NCBI RefSeq assembly: GCF_002607735.1
Contig: NZ_NBVR01000020.1
Location: 239,526-303,525, forward strand
Direction: 5' to 3'
Source: Proteus alimentorum
Lineage (GTDB): Bacteria; Pseudomonadota; Gammaproteobacteria; Enterobacterales; Enterobacteriaceae
Length of the DNA stretch: 64,000 nt
Shown here: in pieces, positions 49,426 to 56,854 of the stretch
Layout: the number at the start of each line of letters is the position of its first letter
Numbering within the stretch: position 1 is the stretch's first letter
Position numbers and translations under genes: made by a program
Notes under the pieces: generated by a model
The model's database searches: none
Seen by the model: the letters and a program-made list of their open reading frames with translations, nothing else
Told to the model about the DNA's origin: nothing

Positions 49426-50211
49426 ATGAGCCAATCATTACACCTAACAACACGTGGTTCAGTACTTGAGATTGTCTTAGATAGACCCAAAGCCAATGCG
49501 ATTGATGCAAAAACCAGTCATGAAATGGGCGAAGTTTTTCTGCGTTTTCGTGATGATCCCAACTTACGCGTTGCCATTATTACGGGCGCGGGCGAACGCT
49601 TTTTCTCCGCAGGTTGGGATTTAAAGGCAGCAGCTGAAGGTGAAGCACCCGATGCAGACTTTGGTGCGGGTGGTTTTGCGGGTTTAACCGAATTATTTGA
49701 TCTTGATAAACCTGTCATTGCTGCCGTTAACGGCTATGCTTTTGGGGGCGGATTTGAATTAGCACTCGCCGCCGACATGATGGTGTGCTCAGATAATGCT
49801 TCTTTTGCTTTGCCCGAAGCACAATTAGGTATTGTCCCAGACAGTGGTGGTGTTTTGCGTTTACCTAAACGTTTACCACCGGCTATCGTCAACGAAATGC
49901 TGATGACAGGTCGTCGTATGAATGCAGATGAAGCACTGCGTTGGGGCATTGCAAACCGCGTTGTCAGTTCTGCTGAATTAATGGATAGCGCACGCGAACT
50001 TGCTGATCAAATCGCGAATAGTGCGCCACTAGCTGTCGCTGCATTAAAAGAGATTTATCGTGCCACTAGCGAGCTTTCTATTGAAGAGGGCTACAAATTA
50101 ATGCGCAGTGGTGTATTAAAACATTACCCAAGTGTTTTACATTCAGAAGATGCCACCGAAGGGCCATTAGCCTTTGCTGAAAAACGCGCACCTGAATGGA
50201 AAGGCCGGTAA
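49426..50211 (+). CDS. caiD: Carnitinyl-CoA dehydratase CaiD
   Basis: A 261-residue crotonase-fold hydratase that interconverts carnitinyl-CoA and crotonobetainyl-CoA. The two catalytic glutamates are Glu111 ([11 protein letters not shown]) and Glu131 ([16 protein letters not shown]), the same numbers as in E. coli. An upstream frame extension exists, but AAGGAATACAAC just before the ATG at 49426 and the start MSQSLHL decide the start. Confidence 0.97.
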   Translation: MSQSLHLTTRGSVLEIVLDRPKANAIDAKTSHEMGEVFLRFRDDPNLRVAIITGAGERFFSAGWDLKAAAEGEAPDADFGAGGFAGLTELFDLDKPVIAAVNGYAFGGGFELALAADMMVCSDNASFALPEAQLGIVPDSGGVLRLPKRLPPAIVNEMLMTGRRMNADEALRWGIANRVVSSAELMDSARELADQIANSAPLAVAALKEIYRATSELSIEEGYKLMRSGVLKHYPSVLHSEDATEGPLAFAEKRAPEWKGR

Positions 50212-50265
50212 TTATCCCGTATTTCGAGAATACCACTTCGATAATACAACAAAGAGGAAAAATGG

Positions 50266-50856
50266 ATGAGCATCTATGCATTTGAAGGTCTTGTTCCTGT
50301 GGTACATCCAACAGCCTATATTCACCCATCTGCTGTATTAATTGGTGATGTGATTATTGGTGCAGGTGTTTATATCGGTCCTCTTGCTTCACTAAGAGGC
50401 GACTATGGACGCTTAATTGTTGAAGCAGGCGCTAACCTTCAAGACGGTTGTATCATGCACGGTTATACCGATATGGACACCATTGTGAGAGAAAATGGAC
50501 ACATTGGACACGGTGCTATTCTTCATAGTTGTATTATCGGGCGTGACAGTTTAGTCGGTATGAATAGCGTGATTATGGATGGTGCTGTCATTGGTGAGGA
50601 AAGTATTGTTGCCGCCATGAGCTTTGTAAAAGCGGGCTTTCAAGGACAACCTCGCCAAATGTTAATCGGCAGCCCAGCAAAACATGTGCGTGATATTACC
50701 GATCAAGATATGGAATGGAAACGGATGAACACCCGTGAATATCAAGACTTGGCGGTTCGTTGCCGCCAAAGCTTAGTTGAAACCACCCCATTAACTGCTC
50801 CTGAACCTCATCGCCCTCGTTTACGTGGCACAACAGATGTAAAGCCGAAAGGTTAG
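50266..50856 (+). CDS. caiE: Carnitine operon protein CaiE
   Basis: A 196-residue left-handed beta-helix protein of the gamma-carbonic anhydrase/PaaY type, built from hexapeptide repeats ([41 protein letters not shown]). In E. coli it stimulates CaiB and CaiD, perhaps through cofactor supply; the precise activity is not settled. It is the last gene of the cai operon and faces caiF. Confidence 0.95.
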   Translation: MSIYAFEGLVPVVHPTAYIHPSAVLIGDVIIGAGVYIGPLASLRGDYGRLIVEAGANLQDGCIMHGYTDMDTIVRENGHIGHGAILHSCIIGRDSLVGMNSVIMDGAVIGEESIVAAMSFVKAGFQGQPRQMLIGSPAKHVRDITDQDMEWKRMNTREYQDLAVRCRQSLVETTPLTAPEPHRPRLRGTTDVKPKG

Positions 50857-50866
50857 TAACAAACAG

Positions 50867-50891
50867 CGACAGGCGTTGCGAGCGCCTGTCG
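50867..50891. terminator. Hairpin between caiE and caiF
   Basis: A GC-rich 9-bp stem CGACAGGCG / CGCCTGTCG with a seven-base loop lies between the convergent genes. The following bases are only partly T-rich, so it is a probable bidirectional terminator. Confidence 0.65.
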
Positions 50892-50927
50892 TCATTATTC
50901 AATTAGTATGAAACGAAGTCACTTAAA

Positions 50928-51320
50928 TTAGCGACGTTGCGATTTTGACAACATCCATTGCCATTTTTGCTCATGATTTAATCCATGAGGGATCATCGTT
51001 GCTAATTTCTCAGGTGAACTTTGACTACTTTTGCCTTGAACATGACCTTTTATGCGAGAATAAAGCTGAGGATCAATATGACTCACTTTGATCATCCGTT
51101 GGCATTGGCAACCTCTGCCTTCAAGCTGGTTAGGCACGCTTTTCGTTTCACACTCAATTTCTTTTACATCAGCCAGAATGTAAGAAACGATATTAATCGC
51201 ATTGCATTGAGGGATATCGAATTTTTTTGCAATCTCTTTTGCGCTTACCCAACGTTCTTGCTCTTGAACCCAGTCAGCAATTGACAGATAGAGTGGCTTA
51301 TTCATGTATTCTTCACACAT
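50928..51320 (-). CDS. caiF: Carnitine operon activator CaiF
   Basis: A 130-residue DNA-binding activator of cai and fix, inducible by carnitine under anaerobic conditions in E. coli. It keeps a helix-turn-helix region (residues ~20-50, RWVSAKEIAKKFDIPQ), the cysteine-bearing GRGCQCQRM motif, and the C-terminal EQKWQWMLSKSQRR seen in E. coli CaiF. Its presumed targets are the CAATATTG boxes between fixA and caiT. GGAG is placed before the ATG. Confidence 0.95.
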   Translation of the reverse strand: MCEEYMNKPLYLSIADWVQEQERWVSAKEIAKKFDIPQCNAINIVSYILADVKEIECETKSVPNQLEGRGCQCQRMIKVSHIDPQLYSRIKGHVQGKSSQSSPEKLATMIPHGLNHEQKWQWMLSKSQRR

Positions 51321-51840
51321 ATTTACTCCAGTATCACAAATAAAGTTTTATTTATCACTAAATAAAGATAATAACTGAATATGTTAATTATCATTGCACC
51401 GCGGAGTATCGGTTTTCCCTGTTAATTAGGTAATTTAACTACCCCATCAATATAATATTAGTTTATTTTTAACAACCAAACCCTTTAATTAACACGCCCG
51501 TCACAATTTATTATTTTGTTATTAAATAAAAAGTAATAACAACTAAACCGAGTAAAAACAAAAAATTAATTAAATATTAAAATATAAAGAACACTTTAAT
51601 CAAAAAAAATAATCTATTGATATAAAAGCAATTTTTAACAACAAAATAAAAAATAAATAGATTGTATTAATAATCCATTTATAGACTAACATTATAGTAA
51701 TAGATTTGAATTTAGATTGCCAGAAAGGTGTCTTATTATTAGATGTAAATCAATATTCGTTTATTTCAAGCTATAATAACCTCGTTATTAATACATTAGT
51801 AAAAGTGAAGATTAATATCGTTATATACTAATATTGATAA
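51321..51840. other. AT-rich gap between caiF and fsa
   Basis: About 520 bp with no supported gene; it should include the caiF promoter at its left end. Extremely AT-rich, with no clear CRP or FNR site on inspection. Confidence 0.5.
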
Positions 51841-51872
51841 ATTAAGTGCTATATAGCGTTATAGCACTTAAT
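51841..51872 (-). terminator. Hairpin after the aldolase gene
   Basis: A perfect 12-bp stem ATTAAGTGCTAT / ATAGCACTTAAT with an eight-base loop, 19 bp after the stop. On the minus strand only a short T-run follows. Confidence 0.65.
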
Positions 51873-51890
51873 CTCATGCTCTTCATTTAA

Positions 51891-52553
51891 TTATAAAAAA
51901 CGACGATCAAAAGCAGTTTGCCAATCTTCCGTAAATCTATTTACCGCATCATCAACAACCGGTGAGCGAATAATGGAATAAGCAAGCTCAATCGGTAATG
52001 TCACCGAAGAAGCACCCGCTAATAAACAATCGACCACTTGGCGTGGTGTTTTAAAACTCGCCGCTAAGATTTTTGTCGGTAAATTATGCATGGTGATCAG
52101 GGTTTGTAACTCTTTTACCACTCTGACCCCATCAGAACCTTGTCTATCCATTCGATGCACATAAGGCGCAATATAATCCGCGCCCGCTAATGCCGCCATT
52201 AATCCTTGAGACACACTGTAAATTGCCGTACCTAATACCAGCATATTTTTTTGCTTTAATTGTTTAATGGCAACAAGGCCTGCTTCTGTAACTGGAACTT
52301 TAATCACGGTATTATCGGCAATATTCCCAATACGCAGTGCTTCTTCAATCATGGTATCGACATCACTGGCAACCACTTGTGCAAATACTCGCCCTTTACC
52401 GCCCATAGCGGCTTTTAATTCAGGCAATAGTGTTTCAATATGTTGTGCCGATTTAGCAATAATGGAAGGATTAGTGGTGACACCTGCAATAGGAAGCACT
52501 TGAGAGAGTTTTCTAACTTCTTCGATATCCGCAGTATCTAAATAAATTTCCAT
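51891..52553 (-). CDS. fsa: Fructose-6-phosphate aldolase (FsaA/FsaB)
   Basis: A 220-residue transaldolase-like class I aldolase that cleaves fructose 6-phosphate to dihydroxyacetone and glyceraldehyde 3-phosphate. The Schiff-base lysine is Lys85 in VIKVPVT. MEIYLDTADIEEVR, AGVTTNPSIIAKS and AASFKTPRQVVDCLLAG are typical. Length equals that of the E. coli enzymes; FsaA and FsaB are not separable here. GAGGTG lies upstream of the ATG. It stands alone as a single transcription unit. Confidence 0.93.
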   Translation of the reverse strand: MEIYLDTADIEEVRKLSQVLPIAGVTTNPSIIAKSAQHIETLLPELKAAMGGKGRVFAQVVASDVDTMIEEALRIGNIADNTVIKVPVTEAGLVAIKQLKQKNMLVLGTAIYSVSQGLMAALAGADYIAPYVHRMDRQGSDGVRVVKELQTLITMHNLPTKILAASFKTPRQVVDCLLAGASSVTLPIELAYSIIRSPVVDDAVNRFTEDWQTAFDRRFL

Positions 52554-52843
52554 AATCGCACCTCAGTGATGTTGGTTTTAAGCTAAATAATTATAGGTAT
52601 ATATTAGAAAGTAGCATTGTGAGAGAGGGATTTCTAGTCGATTTAATGAAAATAGCGCCTATATCAAGGTGCCATCAATTAAATAACGATAATAAATAGT
52701 TATATTTTTTATTTAATACAAAATATAATCTCTCATCTAAATTTAAAATTTAGATTAAGAATTTATTTATACTTTAAAATAAACAGTATTAAAAACAATA
52801 CTACTATTGATATTAAATAATTATTTGCATTAAATTAAATCGA

Positions 52844-53470
52844 TTATTCTTCAAATTCAGCATCAATCACTTGATAAAAAGCATTTGCTGTATCCGCAAT
52901 ATCCCAAATCCCTAAAATAACCTGATAACCTGAACGTTCTGGTATATTACAATTTAATTCTACTGTTGCCGTTGGTATTTTACCATTATCAAATCTCTGG
53001 CAAAAAGGTGTTGGATCAAAATCCTTTTGAGTAAGCGGTTTATTTACATCCCAATTCTGTTTAGTTATAAAAAACCGCCATGATGCGGTACTGTGTTTAG
53101 CCGTTAATGTCCATTTAAACGTATTCTCTCCACTTTTCATTGCGACTTTATGCCAACGATCAGCACTCTGCTCATTTAATGCAGAAAATGCTTCATTTCC
53201 ACCACTGGCAATTTGACCATCAGCAGGACCCTCTTTAGGAAAGCCTTTAAGTCCTTCAACTGATTGAGGCTCATATTCTACAGAGCCACAATTTTTATTA
53301 AATTTTATATTATTACTATTAGGAATAGTAGTTCTACATAACACTGCACGGCTTGGTGGTTTATCAATATAGCCATGTTTTAATGTGACATCCTCTGATG
53401 CTGTTGAAATAAAACTAGCTGATGATAATAATAACGTTGCAGTAAATACCATAAATTTATTTTTCTTCAT
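52844..53470 (-). CDS. AA10 chitin-binding monooxygenase-like protein (CBP21 family)
   Basis: A secreted 208-residue protein similar to Serratia CBP21 over its whole length (CGSVEYEPQSVEGLKGFP, SWRFFITKQNWD, WDIADTANAFYQVIDAEF). Such copper enzymes oxidise chitin with a histidine brace made of the mature N-terminal His and a second His. Here these are His32 (HGYIDKPPSRA) and His126 (LTAKHSTASW). The signal peptide is predicted to end after Ala24 (FISTA), leaving seven residues, SEDVTLK, before His32. Unless trimmed further, the brace cannot form in the usual way, so it may act only as a chitin-binding or adhesion factor. Confidence 0.88.
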   Translation of the reverse strand: MKKNKFMVFTATLLLSSASFISTASEDVTLKHGYIDKPPSRAVLCRTTIPNSNNIKFNKNCGSVEYEPQSVEGLKGFPKEGPADGQIASGGNEAFSALNEQSADRWHKVAMKSGENTFKWTLTAKHSTASWRFFITKQNWDVNKPLTQKDFDPTPFCQRFDNGKIPTATVELNCNIPERSGYQVILGIWDIADTANAFYQVIDAEFEE

Positions 53471-53738
53471 AAAAAATCCGCAATAATTATTAAAAGTTTT
53501 TAAAATATAATGTTCGTTTCAATCACAATAGATATTAGTCAAAAATAGATAATTAAATATCCATTTATTAATATTTGTGAACAATATCGCGATTTAATTT
53601 AATATTAAAACAGGACTAAAACGGTCATTTAATATTTATTAAATGACTATTAATAATAAAAAAAATAAATAAATTTATTTTTAATACTTTATTTTATCTT
53701 TTATTAAAAAGACTCAAATCATCGGTATGAAATAAAAA
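53471..53738. other. AT-rich gap upstream of the chitin-binding protein gene
   Basis: About 270 bp without a supported gene, holding the promoter of the leftward AA10 gene. Confidence 0.45.
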
Positions 53739-53776
53739 CAACCCAAATGAGACAAAAAAACTGTCTCACTGGGTTG
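53739..53776 (-). terminator. Terminator of the tccC-like array
   Basis: Arms CAACCCAAATGAGACA (53739-53754) and TGTCTCACTGGGTTG (53762-53776) pair with a small internal mismatch; on the minus strand a T-run follows. It lies 140 bp after the last toxin gene and marks the end of the array transcript. Confidence 0.8.
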
Positions 53777-53915
53777 TGTGTTTTAGATTTATCTCCAAAA
53801 TATGAAAATCTTCTAGAGATATCGCCGAACCATTCAAATCGGCAATTTGTATTTGAACCTATTTTTCAATTTGTCTCGAGCCACATGACATCTAGGCTTT
53901 CTCGTTTAAATGTAA

Positions 53916-56690
53916 CTATAGTTTGTTCTCCATTTTATTATATTGATTTTTGGGATGGTAATTCGACCACTCACTTTTTCCAAAAATTTCCTCATGAGAT
54001 ATTTTTTTACCACCACGGTAAAATATCAGGTTGGAGCGAACTTCGGGAAGATCTCTATGTCGGTATAACCAACGAAGCTCACTGGATGTTATACTCGTCC
54101 CGTACCCTTTTTTTGATACAACCACACCAATATCATCTCCAATGAGATCGGCAATAAAATGAAGCGGTTTTTTTCTGACTAGCAACTGAAACTCCAGCCC
54201 AGCTTTACTGGTCTTATTCCATAAAGGAATTTTCAATTGCTTTCTTTTCCATAGTTTTGACTTAAGTTTAGTCGCTGCATCCTGATCTATAACGTTGTAT
54301 CTCTCATGAGAAGAAATAAATTGTCTGAACTGAATAGCTCGCTCAGGATCGCTTAACCGTTTATTTACCCTTTCGTCATCAGCATACTTTGTAGGTTTTT
54401 TAATATTCCAGACAGCATTAGTGATATCACTTTGAATGAAAATATTAGTTTTCTTTTTCGGGAAAAATCGTCTTTTTAATTTAAAAATATTATTAGTAGG
54501 TGGTTTAATTGCTTCTTTTCTTTTAAAGCCGTAAGAGTTCAACACAGATACAAAGCTCTCTAGAGGCTTATCTAAACCATAAAGAATATCCCCCCACTGA
54601 AATATTTCTGTTAAAGGTGTATCATTTGGTATGGAGCTAATAGCTGGAGCACGCCCATCCGGATCCTGCAATGTCACTGGGTTATTACGCACCATGCGAT
54701 ATAAATTTAGCCCATCCACTGTACCGGCAGGGTCGGCACTTAACCAACGACCAATCCACGGTTGATAATAACGATAACCGTAGTAATACAGCCCCGTAGC
54801 ATCTTTTTCTTTACCTGAATAACGAATAGTTTTGTAATCTGCTTCTAGCGCATTTTCACTCGACCAAATCGCGGCGCCGCCATAAGGGTAATATTCCTCA
54901 TAACTGACTAATTGCCCTTGACCATCGGTTTCTAATCCACTGTTACCCACACCATCATCATAGCTATAACGCAGTGAATTATTTTCAATCCCTTTCGGCG
55001 TACCCATTTCCCAACACAAGGCTCTGACTTTTGCACTGGTACCCGCATTGATTTGTACTACCGCATATTTTTCTGTTACTGGATTTTCATTTACTTCCCA
55101 GACTTCAATATTCGGTAAATAGTGCGTAGTGACTGTTTCTAAATCACCGCCAGCCGCTTTACGCCCGCGTATTTTCATCACACGTTGGCTCGCACTGTTA
55201 TATTGATAAGTTTCGCCCTCAGATAAATGCCCCGTTTCCATTATCTCTTTAGTGGCGTTCAGATGATTACGGCTATCCCAAATAATGGCATCCCCATTAA
55301 GAAGCTGGGTTAAATTACCACTTTCATCAAAATAGCTATCGACTTGCTTCGGATCAGAACATTGTGATTCAAGTAATGCCCGATTAGTTTTATTAGATAC
55401 GCAAATATCTTGGGTAAAACTTTGTTGCGCAATAGGAGAGTTATGACGGATTTGCGTTAAATTGCCGCCTCTATCATAAGCGTATAAACGCGTGTAATTG
55501 GTATAGCTTTGTGCATCTTTGACCAACGTGGTAATGGTTTGAGATTGGATTGATGCGGGTGTTTTTTGATTGGCTGATTCACGCCCTGTTGCACTAATTA
55601 ATTGATACAGTGAATCGTAAATATAGCGATTTTCTGGCACCACTTTCTGATTACGCCAGTAGCGAGTCGCTTCAGCATCATTTTTCAGACAGATAATATT
55701 GCCGACCGGATCGTACTCATAACGCAGATCTTGCATGATCTTCGCACCTAATGCATGACCTTGAGGACGCTGTGTTTTGACATGCAGTAAACGTTGTGTT
55801 TCAGGCTCATATTTATAAGTGGTGACTAAGCCATTACCGTGCGCTTCACGTAATTTTTGCCCCGCGGCTGAGTAAGTGAGTGAACGTAAAATCGCTTGTT
55901 CTGATTGACCTTTTAAGGTCAGCCAAGATTGCTTAACAAAACCCGCAATATCATAGGCAAGACGGCGTTGATGCCCTTTTGCATCGGTCTCTGCTAATAC
56001 AGCCCCCGTGGCATCATAAGTATATTGAGTGGTAAATTTTTCAGCTTGTTTAAGCTCATTTATTTCATACTCTGAACTCCAGTCAATAAAATCACCATAA
56101 TGTAATTGTTGCGTTTCCGATAACACGGCACCTAATAAGGAAAAGCTATCGGCTGTTTTCTTTCCTGCGGTATCATAATATTCAATACATCTCCCCACTT
56201 GATTGATCCCGATTAACTCATCACCGTTTCCTCGCCCCCATTTCAATTTTTGAATCACCCTCGTGTCTAGATCCCCTAATTTCCCTTCTTTGACTTGCTC
56301 CAAATATCGCTCAACGCTTTGAGCGGAATACTCGTAGGTCGTCACGGTGCCTTTGGCATTAATCTGTTGTGCAACCGTGCCTTCAATATCATTGATATTA
56401 AAGCTATTTCCATTATCAACACCTTGTGACAGTGATAATGCGCCACTTAAACTCACCACTTGCTGAATATTGGGTTGAATAGTGGCGTCTGATTGCTGAG
56501 CTTCATACAATCTTGCATCAATACTGCGTTCTAAATAACCGCGAGCATGAAAGTAGTGACGCGTAATGCGTTCATCTGTTTTATTTATTGTGTCGGGATG
56601 ACGACAATAATTAATTTCACGAATAGCAGCTCCGCGATTATCATAAACCACTACTGTTGGCGTTCTTGTGTGTAATTGTTGATTTAACAT
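53916..56690 (-). CDS. tccC: Tc toxin C component (TccC-like), copy 1, unrelated tip
   Basis: A 924-residue Rhs-type protein. Residues 1-679 match Photorhabdus TccC proteins (TPTVVVYDNRG, ITRH..ARGYLERS, RYSGKEKDATGLYYYGYRYY, NLYRMVRNNPVTL) and end in DPDG at 676-679. In Tc complexes this part forms half of a hollow shell and cuts off the C-terminal toxin. The tip (680-924) is basic (KRRFFPKKK) with TSITSSELRWLYRHR near its end; I do not recognise the activity. It differs fully from the tips of the other copies. The longer frame beginning MIKKKLQG is rejected: AAGGAA precedes the ATG at 56690. It is the last gene of the array. Confidence 0.88.
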   Translation of the reverse strand: MLNQQLHTRTPTVVVYDNRGAAIREINYCRHPDTINKTDERITRHYFHARGYLERSIDARLYEAQQSDATIQPNIQQVVSLSGALSLSQGVDNGNSFNINDIEGTVAQQINAKGTVTTYEYSAQSVERYLEQVKEGKLGDLDTRVIQKLKWGRGNGDELIGINQVGRCIEYYDTAGKKTADSFSLLGAVLSETQQLHYGDFIDWSSEYEINELKQAEKFTTQYTYDATGAVLAETDAKGHQRRLAYDIAGFVKQSWLTLKGQSEQAILRSLTYSAAGQKLREAHGNGLVTTYKYEPETQRLLHVKTQRPQGHALGAKIMQDLRYEYDPVGNIICLKNDAEATRYWRNQKVVPENRYIYDSLYQLISATGRESANQKTPASIQSQTITTLVKDAQSYTNYTRLYAYDRGGNLTQIRHNSPIAQQSFTQDICVSNKTNRALLESQCSDPKQVDSYFDESGNLTQLLNGDAIIWDSRNHLNATKEIMETGHLSEGETYQYNSASQRVMKIRGRKAAGGDLETVTTHYLPNIEVWEVNENPVTEKYAVVQINAGTSAKVRALCWEMGTPKGIENNSLRYSYDDGVGNSGLETDGQGQLVSYEEYYPYGGAAIWSSENALEADYKTIRYSGKEKDATGLYYYGYRYYQPWIGRWLSADPAGTVDGLNLYRMVRNNPVTLQDPDGRAPAISSIPNDTPLTEIFQWGDILYGLDKPLESFVSVLNSYGFKRKEAIKPPTNNIFKLKRRFFPKKKTNIFIQSDITNAVWNIKKPTKYADDERVNKRLSDPERAIQFRQFISSHERYNVIDQDAATKLKSKLWKRKQLKIPLWNKTSKAGLEFQLLVRKKPLHFIADLIGDDIGVVVSKKGYGTSITSSELRWLYRHRDLPEVRSNLIFYRGGKKISHEEIFGKSEWSNYHPKNQYNKMENKL

Positions 56691-56854
56691 CTTTTTAATT
56701 CCTTGTAATTTTTTCTTTATCAATAATCATTATTTCGTTAATGATTAACGACGGCTAAATATATTGAGTCATTACGATATATTCTTAATTTATTTCTAAA
56801 CTAAATATCTTGTAATTAATTTAACCGCACTTAATTCTTAGCCTCTAAGCATGA
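56691..56854. repeat. Conserved spacer between tccC copies 1 and 2
   Basis: About 160 bp shared with the spacers at 59729-59892 and 62773-62955: Shine-Dalgarno, AATCATTA inverted repeat, then AATTTAACCGCACTTAATTC and a small CTTAG-AGG-CTAAG hairpin next to the stop of the upstream gene. With the shell domains they make tandem units of about 3.04 kb (starts at 56690, 59728, 62772). Confidence 0.8.
56725..56746 (-). promoter_or_regulatory. Inverted repeat before tccC copy 1
   Basis: AATCATTA-N6-TAATGATT, about 35 bp before the ATG. The same element precedes copies 2 and 3, so it is a candidate operator or mRNA hairpin. Confidence 0.5.

Noticed and set aside
53777..53915. Leftward short frames after the stop of tccC copy 1 (a shifted frame reading TFKRESLDVMWLETN), considered as a frameshifted continuation of the tip
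   Set aside because: The stretch is short, interrupted by a stop, and there is no homologous tip to show that the reading frame was once longer.
53747..54145. Rightward 132-codon frame at the end of the tccC array, considered as an immunity or regulatory gene
   Set aside because: It begins inside the terminator hairpin, overlaps the copy 1 tip in antisense, has no ribosome site and no recognisable domain.
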